Positions 12,973 to 20,154 of a stretch of 34,414 nt of DNA are shown here, piece by piece. Origin of the DNA: Candidatus Kuenenbacteria bacterium RIFCSPHIGHO2_02_FULL_39_13. Its GTDB lineage: Bacteria > Patescibacteriota > Patescibacteriia > UBA2196 > GWA2-42-15. The number at the start of each line of letters is the position of its first letter. The first letter of the stretch is position 1. The notes under the pieces were generated by a model. It did no database searches. It had not been told where the DNA came from and saw nothing but the letters and a program-made list of their open reading frames with translations. Made by a program: the position numbers and the translations under genes. Location: assembly GCA_001783595.1 (NCBI GenBank), contig MFMW01000014.1:1-34414 (forward strand). Reading direction: 5' to 3'.

Positions 12973-13997
12973 TAAAGGGGGATCTGCCTGTACAAATCCT
13001 CCGACTGCGTCAACAGCCCTGCGGCAAAATTACGATTCACCTGATCGTCAAAAATCATAAAATAAACGGCACTCTTCAGGGCTGTCCATGATTTGTAAAG
13101 ATTGATTTTATTTTGAGTTTCTTGTGGAATTTTTTTGCAATTGAAATATGTAGAGAGAAAAATATATTCAATATTTAAATATTCTCCGGGAGTTAAATAG
13201 TTTCGCGTCATAAATTCAAGCTGCTGCAAAAAGGAAGCGATGTCATAATAAACTGGAGCCAGGGTTACTTCAGAAAAATCAATGATGCCTAATTGACGGT
13301 TATCAAAGGTGTTAATAATAACATTTTCAGGGTGAAAATCACCGTGAGAAAAAACAGCTTGATCTTTGATAATTGTCTGATAAAGCTTTTTAAGCCTGTT
13401 AAACTGCGCTAAAATTTCATGCGCCAAGCTGGTATCTTTATTATAAGCACGGTTAATCACATTTGTCGGATCTAAAAAGACAGACGAAAATCCGTGCTTT
13501 TTGAGTTTAACGCCTTTGGTTGGCTTGATGTCATGAAGTTTTAACAAGCCAAGGGCAACTTTTTTAATGGTTGACAGATCAAAATAGCCGTTTTTGATAT
13601 GTTCCAGCAAATTTTCCCCAGGCACACCGACGTAAAAAGCAGCCATCAACTCGTCAGCATACCAAAGCGGTTTGGGAACAATAACCTCACCTTGATGGAA
13701 ACCGTGCTCATACACTAACTTCAGGGCTTGGTACATTTTCCTGCGGGCGTGGCCGGAAAAACTGACGCAAAAGATTTTGCAGCGCCGACGTACTCCTTTT
13801 TTTATTTTATAAGTCAAGTCATTTTGAATGACAAAATGAAAAAAATTATCATCACAATGGCTTTTGATAAAATGACAATTAAGACGCAAAACTTTAACGC
13901 CCTGCTGATCAATCTCTTTAAGGCGTGCGTTAAAAAGGTCAATAAGGTATGCCTGATTGCTAATTAAACTGGGAATTTGTCGTTCTTGTTCGGTCAT
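12972..13997 (-). CDS. APH/choline-kinase-fold phosphotransferase
   Basis: A protein of 341 residues with the catalytic loop FSHGDFHPENVIIN (H218, D220, N225) and the metal-binding GIIDFSE (D240), diagnostic of the aminoglycoside/choline kinase superfamily. The N-lobe is diverged and has no recognisable Gly-rich loop. The substrate is probably a small hydroxyl compound. Since it sits between a GH57 enzyme and a GT4 with GlgA on both sides, a sugar kinase (maltokinase-like) is a reasonable guess rather than antibiotic resistance. It overlaps the GH57 gene by 4 bp and the GT4 gene by 1 bp, so the three are one translation-coupled unit. Confidence 0.82.
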   Translation of the reverse strand: MTEQERQIPSLISNQAYLIDLFNARLKEIDQQGVKVLRLNCHFIKSHCDDNFFHFVIQNDLTYKIKKGVRRRCKIFCVSFSGHARRKMYQALKLVYEHGFHQGEVIVPKPLWYADELMAAFYVGVPGENLLEHIKNGYFDLSTIKKVALGLLKLHDIKPTKGVKLKKHGFSSVFLDPTNVINRAYNKDTSLAHEILAQFNRLKKLYQTIIKDQAVFSHGDFHPENVIINTFDNRQLGIIDFSEVTLAPVYYDIASFLQQLEFMTRNYLTPGEYLNIEYIFLSTYFNCKKIPQETQNKINLYKSWTALKSAVYFMIFDDQVNRNFAAGLLTQSEDLYRQIPL

Positions 13998-15163
13998 TTT
14001 GTTTTTTTAAATTTACCCCAATGCTTGGTCCAGATTTCTTTATGAATTGCCAGAAACATTTTTTCCGCCGTAATTTTTTTTTGAGGATTAATTTTATCAA
14101 GCGAACGGACGGAACGCAATAATTCCAGAGCACCTTTTTCAACTTCTCCGGGATTCCAAGCTGAATAATCAAACAATTTAAAATCCTTGTCAGAAGCCCA
14201 CCAAAAAGTACAACTGGCTAGGCCTTTTTCCAGATGAAGCCGCGAGGCGAAGTGATTGGGATCGCGCCTGCTCTGATAATTTAATTGTAAAGCAAAATTG
14301 GCCAATTGCCAAAGTTGTTTATGAATTTTGTTTTTGGGATGCTGCCAGAGGCTATAAGGAATACGGCGGATTAATTCGGTTGATGTTGACTCCCATGATG
14401 AAGGAATGACATTAATTTTTTCCTCTTTTCTCTTCTGGGCCAAAAATTCCGTGATAGTGAGCGTCGTCAGGTTTTCGTTTTTTAAAATATTATCCAAAAT
14501 ATTTTCCTGATCTTTATATTTATGGCCATAAAGTTCGCCGTCAGTGGCAGTAATTACTATCTCTGGGCGTTTTTCTTGATTTAATATTTTCTCTATTTCT
14601 CCTGGCACAAATGTCTTGGATATCTTTCTATTGCGGAAAACGACATTGAGGCCAATATTTTTCAGCTTATATTTTTTAGTATAATCCAAATAGCCACTGT
14701 TAATTCTACCATCAAATGATATTTCATCTAAAATAATCCAGTGAAAGCCAGCGCGTTTAATCGCCCGGGCGGTTGCGTCCGCATAAGCCATTTCTGGCAG
14801 AAAAAAACCTTGCGGTTGATAGAGCTTGCCGAAGTAACGTCTGTTGATATCATAATTAATTTGAATTTGGCGCTCAACTTCTTTGATGGGCATCAGCGGC
14901 AAAAGCGGATGAAAAGCCGCGCTGCCAGTAAGCTCAATTTGTCCGCGAGCGACCAAAAAATTAAGATCATCAATTAATTTTGTATAACCAATCTGATTAA
15001 GATATTCTGTTAAACAGGCAGTGATGTTCAAAGTAATTTTATATTGAGGATTCCGTAATAAAACTCTGACAATATTGAAATAGGCCTCTTTGCTAATTCG
15101 GATTAAAAGGTCTTTTTCCAAGGTAGGAGGTTGGTAGATGTGCAAGAAATTTAACCAAAGCAT
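13994..15163 (-). CDS. GH57-family alpha-glucan hydrolase/transferase
   Basis: About 390 residues covering a single GH57 (beta/alpha)7 catalytic domain. Motifs in order: LNFLHIYQPP (motif 1), GQIELTGSAAFHPLLPL (motif 2), GFFLPEMAY with E124 as probable nucleophile (motif 3), ATDGELYGHK with D208 as probable acid/base (motif 4), and late GLASCTFWWAS. GH57 includes amylases, 4-alpha-glucanotransferases and branching enzymes; this one is shorter than typical branching enzymes. I start at ATG 15163 rather than the TTG at 15178 because motif 1 is normally close to the N-terminus. It is the first gene of the kinase-GT4-glgA unit and lies after a large inverted repeat that separates it from glgA copy two. 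Confidence 0.88.
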   Translation of the reverse strand: MLWLNFLHIYQPPTLEKDLLIRISKEAYFNIVRVLLRNPQYKITLNITACLTEYLNQIGYTKLIDDLNFLVARGQIELTGSAAFHPLLPLMPIKEVERQIQINYDINRRYFGKLYQPQGFFLPEMAYADATARAIKRAGFHWIILDEISFDGRINSGYLDYTKKYKLKNIGLNVVFRNRKISKTFVPGEIEKILNQEKRPEIVITATDGELYGHKYKDQENILDNILKNENLTTLTITEFLAQKRKEEKINVIPSSWESTSTELIRRIPYSLWQHPKNKIHKQLWQLANFALQLNYQSRRDPNHFASRLHLEKGLASCTFWWASDKDFKLFDYSAWNPGEVEKGALELLRSVRSLDKINPQKKITAEKMFLAIHKEIWTKHWGKFKKTK

Positions 15164-15176
15164 AGAATTAAGAGAC

Positions 15177-15285
15177 AAAGCTCAATAAACAATAAGCAAA
15201 GGGCAATAAATAATAAGCAAAGAAGATATTTATAAAAGATACTTTGTTTATTGTTTATTGCTTATTGAGCTTTGTTTATTGCTTG
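15177..15285. repeat. Heptamer-type inverted repeat between glgA copy two and the GH57 gene
   Basis: The arms AAAGCTCAATAA (15177-15188) and TTATTGAGCTTT (15262-15273) are perfect complements. Both sides continue as CAATAAA/CAATAAG units, so the arms extend imperfectly to about 30-45 nt. The left part is intergenic. The right part includes the stop of glgA copy two (KNGNKQ, stop at 15276). It could form a long AT-rich hairpin in the transcript between the two genes. Confidence 0.75.
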
Positions 15286-16772
15286 TTGCCATTCTTTTTA
15301 TCTTTATAGGCTGTGATCGCTTTTCTGAATAATTTAACATAAAGCGCTGCCGGCAAGTTCCAAGAAAAAGATATTTGCATGCCGCGAGTAATTAGGCGCT
15401 GCCAGATTTTTCTATTTTTATAATATTCCAACGCCCTGACAATGGCACCATAGAGCGACAAGGGACTGTAGGTCAAAAAAGCAAAGCCATTACCGTTCAG
15501 ATTTTTAAAATCAAAATTGGTAATGGTATCTTTCAGGCCGCCAATGGAGCGAACGATTGGGATACAGCCATAGCGCAAAGCTTTCATTTGATTAATGCCG
15601 CAAGGTTCTGATGTTGAAGGCAATAAAAACATATCACCGCCGGCATAGAGGCTGGTTTCATATTTTGGCCCGTCACTAGCCCAGGAAACCCAAGCAAGCT
15701 TGGCGGGGTAATTTTTTATAATTTTTTTAATCTCACTAATATAATTTTTATCGCCGTCACCCATAATAATCATTTGGATATTCAGATGAAGCAGAATGTC
15801 AAGCGCTTTTAAAATTAATTCAAACCCTTTCTGATGGGTAATCCGTGATGACATAACAATCAGAGGAATTTTTTTATCTTGGGTCAGGCCATATCTTTTT
15901 TGGATAAATAATTTGTCTGTTTCACGCCTGCTAATCTGTCCAAATAAATAATTTTTCTTAAGGCCCGGGTCAGTTTGAGGGTTATAGTCATCATGGTCAA
16001 TGCCATTAACAATGCCATACAAGCGGTCTTGGCGGTTACGCAGTAAAATGTGCAGTCCCTGGCCTTTTTCTTGTTCTAAAATCTCTTGGGAATAAGTTTC
16101 CGAAACAGTATTAATGACATCAGCATTTAAAACCGCGCGTTTGGCAAAATTTATATTCTCCAGTTCCGGATCATTAAAAAACGGCAGTTTTGACTTGCCA
16201 TCGTCTCTTTTTTCCGGCGGCACTTCCCACCAGGCATGGCCGAGCTGGAAGATCAGATTGTGAATAGTAAAGACACTGGCGGCTTTTGAAAGGATTGATG
16301 ATTCCTTAAAATCACGCTTAATAAAATATGGGATGAGCCCAGTATGCCAATCATGGCATTGAATAATATCAACGGGGAATTTTAGTATGGTCAGCAGTTT
16401 CAGGGCGGCTAAATCAAACAGTAAAAATCTGGCGTTTTCATGGCTGGAACCGTATATTTCTTTGCGCCGCGAAAAATATTTTTCATTTTCAATAAAACAG
16501 ACAGGCACGCCTTTAGTCAGCTCGCCCAGCCAGTAATTGACATCAAGGCTATTTTTTTCATCAATTTTAACCTTTATTTTTTCTTGATACAATTTCAAAT
16601 GATATTTTTTCTTATCAATTATTTTACCATAAAGCGGGGTAATACACATTACTTTGTGGCTTAAGCGGTTTAAGGCGCGCGGCAAAGAACCAGCGACATC
16701 AGCCAGCCCGCCGGTTTTGGAAAACGGAGCGATTTCTGAAGAAATGGAGACGATATTTAAATTTTTAGCCAT
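15276..16772 (-). CDS. glgA: Glycogen/starch synthase (GT5), second copy
   Basis: A protein of 498 residues. It opens with NIVSISSEIAPFSKTGGLADVAGSLP, the canonical KxGGLxDV loop. IIQCHDWHTGLIPY and VFTIHNLIFQLGHAWWEVP follow; the last contains an insertion of about 25 residues (EKRDDGKSKLPFFNDPE) absent from the other copy. The C-terminal domain has SRITHQKGFELI and STSEPCGINQMKALRYGCIPIVRSIGGLKDTI. It extends alpha-1,4-glucan from a nucleotide-glucose donor. It starts 3 bp after the ruvC stop, so it is translated from the yebC-ruvC transcript. Its last codons and stop lie inside the heptamer repeat, which may have replaced the native end. No glgC or glgB is in the window. Confidence 0.94.
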   Translation of the reverse strand: MAKNLNIVSISSEIAPFSKTGGLADVAGSLPRALNRLSHKVMCITPLYGKIIDKKKYHLKLYQEKIKVKIDEKNSLDVNYWLGELTKGVPVCFIENEKYFSRRKEIYGSSHENARFLLFDLAALKLLTILKFPVDIIQCHDWHTGLIPYFIKRDFKESSILSKAASVFTIHNLIFQLGHAWWEVPPEKRDDGKSKLPFFNDPELENINFAKRAVLNADVINTVSETYSQEILEQEKGQGLHILLRNRQDRLYGIVNGIDHDDYNPQTDPGLKKNYLFGQISRRETDKLFIQKRYGLTQDKKIPLIVMSSRITHQKGFELILKALDILLHLNIQMIIMGDGDKNYISEIKKIIKNYPAKLAWVSWASDGPKYETSLYAGGDMFLLPSTSEPCGINQMKALRYGCIPIVRSIGGLKDTITNFDFKNLNGNGFAFLTYSPLSLYGAIVRALEYYKNRKIWQRLITRGMQISFSWNLPAALYVKLFRKAITAYKDKKNGNKQ

Positions 16773-16775
16773 AGA

Positions 16776-17243
16776 TTATTTACTATTCGCGCAAGTAATG
16801 GCGACGGCCAAAGCATCAGCCGCGTCGTCGGATTTGATGGTTTCACTTAAGTTTAAAATCACTTTAACCATCTGCTGAATCTGGTTCTTATCCGCCCGGC
16901 CATAACCAGTTAGCGCTTGTTTTATCTGCAGCGGGGTGTATTCATAGATGAGTAGTTTACTTTGCATGGCAGTGGTGAGAATTACTCCGCGGGCTTCGCC
17001 GACCTTCAGGGCGGTTTTGACATTTTTGCAAAAAAATAACTCCTCAACTGCCAGGATATCCGGCTTATATTTTTTTATAATTTTTTTCAGTCCTCGGGCA
17101 ATCGTAGCCAACCTTTCCGGATGCTTATTTTTCGGACTAGTTAATATACAGCCTGAAGCAATTAATTGCAAGGTTTTATTTTTATCTTCTAAAATTCCAT
17201 AACCGACGATTGCTACGCCAGGATCAATGCCAAGAATTTTCAT
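16776..17243 (-). CDS. ruvC: Crossover junction endodeoxyribonuclease RuvC
   Basis: A protein of 155 residues, normal for RuvC, which cleaves Holliday junctions bound by RuvAB. The four acidic catalytic residues are in place: D7 in GIDPGVAIVGYG, E67 in LAVEELFF, and D140 and D143 in SDDAADALA. The basic LTGYGRADKNQIQ block is also typical. It follows yebC after 17 bp, an order common in bacteria. The downstream neighbour, however, is a glycogen synthase 3 bp away instead of ruvA/ruvB. The N-terminus at ATG 17243 matches the family exactly. Confidence 0.96.
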   Translation of the reverse strand: MKILGIDPGVAIVGYGILEDKNKTLQLIASGCILTSPKNKHPERLATIARGLKKIIKKYKPDILAVEELFFCKNVKTALKVGEARGVILTTAMQSKLLIYEYTPLQIKQALTGYGRADKNQIQQMVKVILNLSETIKSDDAADALAVAITCANSK

Positions 17244-17260
17244 AGAATAAGGATAAATTC

Positions 17261-17968
17261 TTATTTCAAATTAGTATAATAATCGCTCACCTCATCAAGC
17301 TCATCAAGGCTGCCTAAAATTTTGGACACTTTGGCCAGTGTTTCATTATCAATATCTTTTGGATCTTTAGCAACCATCTCAAGGCCAGCCGAATCTATTT
17401 TAACTCCTGAATTTTCTAATTTTTCTTTAACTGATTTCAAATCTTCTGGTTTGGTATAAACAGTCATTCCCTCTTCATCTTCTGAATAATCATCTGCCCC
17501 TGATTCTATAATTTTCATTTCCAACTCATCTTGCTGTCTGTTAATTTTAATCACTCCTTTATTCTCAAATTGCCAAGAAATGCTATGTAGATCAACAAAC
17601 TGGCCGCCATTTTTAGTAATGGCAGTTTTGACATCAGCCAGAGCCCTATTTTTATTATCTGACAGGCATTTGATAATGACAACAACTTGGCCTGGCAGCA
17701 GTGCTCCATAAGTAAGGTCTTCAATCGCCGCTCCTTTTAATTCGCCAGTGCCACGTTTGATGGCGCGCTCAATATTGTCTTTGGGCATATTAACGGACTT
17801 GGCGCGCTCAATGGCTAAGCGCAGCTTAAAATTAGCCTCGGGGTCTGCCCCGCCCTCTTTGGCAGCCATAGTAATGGTATTGCCAAGTTTAGTGAAAATA
17901 TTACCGCGCTGGGCATCTTTGGATTCTTTAGCTCTTTTAATTGTGGCCCATTTAGAATGTCCGGACAT
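17261..17968 (-). CDS. yebC: YebC/TACO1-family protein
   Basis: A protein of 235 residues, full length for the family. It begins MSGHSKWATIKRAKESKDAQRG, the hallmark N-terminus, followed by FTKLGNTITMAAKEGG and NIERAIKRGTGE. The family has been described as transcriptional regulators and, for TACO1 and some bacterial members, as factors that help ribosomes on difficult sequences; I do not choose between these. It is first in the yebC-ruvC-glgA unit and divergent from rplS, with about 94 bp between the starts. A possible promoter on the minus strand is TTGCCT-N18-TATAAG, giving a leader of about 10 nt. Confidence 0.96.
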   Translation of the reverse strand: MSGHSKWATIKRAKESKDAQRGNIFTKLGNTITMAAKEGGADPEANFKLRLAIERAKSVNMPKDNIERAIKRGTGELKGAAIEDLTYGALLPGQVVVIIKCLSDNKNRALADVKTAITKNGGQFVDLHSISWQFENKGVIKINRQQDELEMKIIESGADDYSEDEEGMTVYTKPEDLKSVKEKLENSGVKIDSAGLEMVAKDPKDIDNETLAKVSKILGSLDELDEVSDYYTNLK

Positions 17969-18026
17969 CTATTTTTAAATTAATTCTTATATTAAGCCTA
18001 TCATTTTTAAGGCAAAAAATCAACTA

Positions 18027-18055
18027 TTGACAGCATTTTAAATCTAGGCTAGACT
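18027..18055 (+). promoter_or_regulatory. rplS promoter (leaderless)
   Basis: TTGACA, a 17-nt spacer, TAGACT. The -10 box ends 7 nt before the ATG of rplS, with no room for a ribosome-binding site. Confidence 0.75.
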
Positions 18056-18062
18056 GTATTTA

Positions 18063-18449
18063 ATGACTGAAAAAAACGAAGCCAAACAAAAGTATAAGCC
18101 AGAAAAAATTAAACCCTCCTCTCCGGCGGGCAAGCTGTCTGAACTACGTTCTGGCATGACTGTTCGGGTGCATGAAAAAATAAAAGATATTGATGCTAAG
18201 GGAAAAGAAAGAACAAGGATTCAGGTTTTTGAAGGAATAATTTTGGCGGTCAAAAAGCTGAAAAGCCCATCAGGCACAATTTTAGTTAGAAAAATTTCTG
18301 ATAATAACATTGGGGTAGAAAAGATTTTCCCAATTCATTCCCCATTGGTAGATAAGGTTGAGGTGCTGAAGGAAATTAAAACCAGACGAGCTAAACTATA
18401 TTTCTTGCCTAGCTACAAGAAGAGATTGAAATTAAAGAGAAAAAGTTAG
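18063..18449 (+). CDS. rplS: 50S ribosomal protein L19
   Basis: A protein of 128 residues. The core is LRSGMTVRVHEKI, RIQVFEGIILAVK, VEKIFPIHSPLVDKVEVLK and RRAKLYFL, the standard L19 order near the 30S-50S interface. There is an N-terminal extension of about 20 mostly charged residues (MTEKNEAKQKYKPEKIKPS) and a basic tail KKRLKLKRKS. It is transcribed alone from a leaderless promoter, divergent from yebC, and ends at an AT-rich hairpin upstream of tRNA-Leu. The usual neighbours trmD and rpsP are not here. Confidence 0.95.
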   Translation: MTEKNEAKQKYKPEKIKPSSPAGKLSELRSGMTVRVHEKIKDIDAKGKERTRIQVFEGIILAVKKLKSPSGTILVRKISDNNIGVEKIFPIHSPLVDKVEVLKEIKTRRAKLYFLPSYKKRLKLKRKS

Positions 18450-18456
18450 GAAATAA

Positions 18457-18484
18457 TTGAATTTTTTTTAAATTATTGTATAAT
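18457..18484 (+). promoter_or_regulatory. Promoter of tRNA-Leu
   Basis: TTGAAT, a 16-nt spacer, TATAAT. Transcription would begin near 18491, about 30 nt before the mature tRNA end. Confidence 0.65.
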
Positions 18485-18486
18485 AG

Positions 18487-18515
18487 AAGTGATCTTAATT
18501 GATCACTTTTATTAT
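18487..18515 (+). terminator. Possible terminator of rplS
   Basis: AAGTGATC-TTAATT-GATCACTT stem-loop followed by TTATTATTATTT. It lies between the tRNA -10 box and the tRNA. The tRNA transcript probably starts within the left arm and so would not form the whole hairpin. Confidence 0.5.
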
Positions 18516-18522
18516 TATTTAC

Positions 18523-18604
18523 GCGGATGTGGAGAAATTGGTAAACTCGCAGCCTTGAGGTGGCTGTGCCTTCGGGCTTGGGGGTTCAACTCCCCCCATC
18601 CGCA
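18523..18604 (+). tRNA. tRNA-Leu (anticodon GAG)
   Basis: An 82-nt class II tRNA. The acceptor stem GCGGATG pairs with CATCCGC, discriminator A. D arm GAG..CTC, anticodon arm CAGCC-TTGAGGT-GGCTG with anticodon GAG (reads CUC/CUU), long variable arm GCC-TTCG-GGC, T arm GGGGG-TTCAACT-CCCCC. CCA is not encoded. The supplied 118-residue ORF over this region is spurious. Confidence 0.95.
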
Positions 18605-18699
18605 TTTGTTTATAGAGGTTTCCCCCTGCTGGGGATGTCTGTCCCTTCGGGACATCTACCGAGGGTATGACCGCAGGGACACAACTCCTCTCATCCGTA
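18605..18699 (+). repeat. Structured spacer ending in a copy of the tRNA-Leu 3' end
   Basis: Contains several stems: TCCCC/GGGGA, and TGTCCC-TTC-GGGACA. It ends in AACTCCTCTCATCCGTA (18683-18699), which matches the tRNA 3' end AACTCCCCCCATCCGCA (18588-18604) at 14 of 17 positions, 95 bp apart. No matching acceptor 5' strand is present, so it is not a second functional tRNA. It could be a decayed tRNA duplicate or the scar of an insertion at the tRNA end. Confidence 0.45.
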
Positions 18700-18749
18700 C
18701 CAAACTCTTTTTAATCGTTTCCCAGACAATTCGCCTTTCTTGTAAATAT

Positions 18750-18802
18750 TTAATGGACAAATATGGTAGTGCATTGACATATTTGTCCAGTAATGCTATA
18801 CT
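18750..18802 (+). promoter_or_regulatory. Promoter and large inverted repeat (probable operator) of the DUF4143 ATPase gene
   Basis: Promoter TTGACA (18774-18779), a 17-nt spacer, TATACT (18797-18802), 8 nt before the ATG. Inverted repeat arms TTAATGGACAAATAT (18750-18764) and ATATTTGTCCAGTAA (18779-18793) match at 14 of 15 positions with a 14-nt centre. The right arm covers the promoter spacer, so a bound dimeric protein would block RNA polymerase. Confidence 0.7.
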
Positions 18803-18810
18803 GATAATAT

Positions 18811-19989
18811 ATGATAAAACGACAAATTTCCAAACAAATTCTTAAATATCTTAAACAATACCCTGTAATATCACTGACGGGCCCAAGACAATCAGGAAAA
18901 ACAACCTTGGTTAAAAATATTTTTCCTAAAATGGATTATCTTAATCTTGAAGATATTGAAACTAGAGATTTTGCCATGCGCGACCCGAAGAGTTTTTTGG
19001 GTAACCACCCAAACGGCCTTATTATTGATGAATCACAGCGAGTACCTGAATTAATGTCGCAGATACAGATAATAGTGGACGAAAAGAAAGTACCAGGTCA
19101 GTTTATCCTAACGGGATCACAAAATTTTCTTTTAATGGAAAAAGTCAGCCAATCTTTAGCTGGCAGGGCGGCTATTTTAAATTTGCTGCCCTTTTCCCTG
19201 CTTGAATTGGAAAAAGCGAATATTAATTTAAGCGGGGAATTGGAAGAAATTTTGCTAAAAGGTTTTTACCCAAAGTTATTTGATCAAAAGATAGAGATTA
19301 AAAATTATTATTCAAACTATATTCAAACCTATATTGAAAGAGATGTGCGAACGCTAAAAAATATTGCTAATCTCAATACTTTTAAACGTTTTTTGGATTT
19401 ATGCGCCGGCAGGTGCGGACAGATATTGAATTATTTTTCTCTGGCACAAGATTGTGGCATTGATCAAAAAACAGCTAAAGAATGGGTATCAATTCTAGAA
19501 GCCAGTTTTATTATATTTTTGCTGAGGCCGCATTATAAGAATTTCAATAAAAGAGTAACTAAGATGCCAAAATTATATTTTTACGATACAGGACTTGCTT
19601 GCTCGCTTTTAAATATTTTAAACAAAAAACAGTTGAGGGATCATTATTTGAAAGGCGGCTTGTTTGAGTCGTTTGTTATTTCTGAATTTTATAAACACAA
19701 ACTAAATTTAGCTGAAAGGCCTAATTATTATTTTTGGCGCAATAAAACAGGTAATGAAGTAGATTTGATTATAGAAAAAGCAGATAAATTAATACCATTG
19801 GAAATAAAAGCCGGCAAAACGATCAGCCAGGAATATTTTAAAGGATTAAATTATTTTAATAAATTATCAGGCAATAATCCTAAAAATTCTTATGTTATCT
19901 ACGCTGGCGATCAAAAGCAAGTGGGATCCAGCGGCAATGTTTTCAGCTGGCACAGCCTGCCAGCAGAGTTAGATAGAATAGACCGATAA
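18811..19989 (+). CDS. AAA_14/DUF4143 ATP-binding protein
   Basis: A protein of 392 residues. The N-terminal AAA domain has Walker A LTGPRQSGKTTLVK, Walker B GLIIDESQRVPEL and sensor FILTGSQNFLLM. The C-terminal DUF4143 domain has YIQTYIERDVRTLKNI, FYDTGLACSLL, and the PD-(D/E)XK-like tail YFWRNKTGNEVDLIIE and PLEIKAGKTI. The tail pattern resembles a nuclease fold (E-V-D then E-x-K), though DUF4143 activity is unproven. These proteins are common, often multi-copy and frequently exchanged between genomes. The gene appears leaderless. The large inverted repeat over its promoter suggests repression, possibly by itself, although no obvious DNA-binding domain is seen in the protein. Confidence 0.9.
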   Translation: MIKRQISKQILKYLKQYPVISLTGPRQSGKTTLVKNIFPKMDYLNLEDIETRDFAMRDPKSFLGNHPNGLIIDESQRVPELMSQIQIIVDEKKVPGQFILTGSQNFLLMEKVSQSLAGRAAILNLLPFSLLELEKANINLSGELEEILLKGFYPKLFDQKIEIKNYYSNYIQTYIERDVRTLKNIANLNTFKRFLDLCAGRCGQILNYFSLAQDCGIDQKTAKEWVSILEASFIIFLLRPHYKNFNKRVTKMPKLYFYDTGLACSLLNILNKKQLRDHYLKGGLFESFVISEFYKHKLNLAERPNYYFWRNKTGNEVDLIIEKADKLIPLEIKAGKTISQEYFKGLNYFNKLSGNNPKNSYVIYAGDQKQVGSSGNVFSWHSLPAELDRIDR

Positions 19990-20023
19990 AATTGTCGTCT
20001 TTTAAATGTGAATTAGAATAAAT

Positions 20024-20052
20024 TTGCATTTTTTTCATTATTTCTGTAATAT
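20024..20052 (+). promoter_or_regulatory. Possible promoter of the purB-like gene
   Basis: TTGCAT, a 17-nt spacer, TAATAT. Transcription start near 20059 would give a leader of about 95 nt that includes a terminator-like hairpin (20081-20117). Confidence 0.4.
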
Positions 20053-20080
20053 AACAATAGAATAAAAACAAAATAACAGG

Positions 20081-20117
20081 AGCAAGTTGGAGGACTTGCT
20101 TTTTGGTTTTTTAAAAA
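20081..20117 (+). terminator. Terminator or attenuator hairpin before the purB-like gene
   Basis: AGCAAGT-TGGAGG-ACTTGCT followed by TTTTGGTTTTTT. It may end the ATPase transcript or, if the promoter at 20024 is real, attenuate purB. The loop and right arm, TGGAGGACTTG, nearly duplicate the Shine-Dalgarno region TGGAGGAACTTG in front of the gene. Confidence 0.6.
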
Positions 20118-20154
20118 AATTTGAAATCTAAATATTAAAATGGAGGAACTTGAC

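Noticed and set aside
12972-13997. Aminoglycoside resistance gene
   Set aside because: The kinase fold is shared with sugar and choline kinases; the N-lobe is unlike resistance enzymes and the neighbours are glucan genes.
13960-14172. 70-residue minus-strand ORF at the GH57/kinase junction
   Set aside because: Alternative frame of the GH57 gene end; no protein features.
18605-18699. A second functional tRNA after tRNA-Leu
   Set aside because: Only the 3' end is similar; no 5' acceptor strand or anticodon arm can be paired.
18489-18845. 118-residue ORF between rplS and the ATPase gene
   Set aside because: It runs through the complete tRNA-Leu gene and the ATPase promoter; composition is not protein-like.
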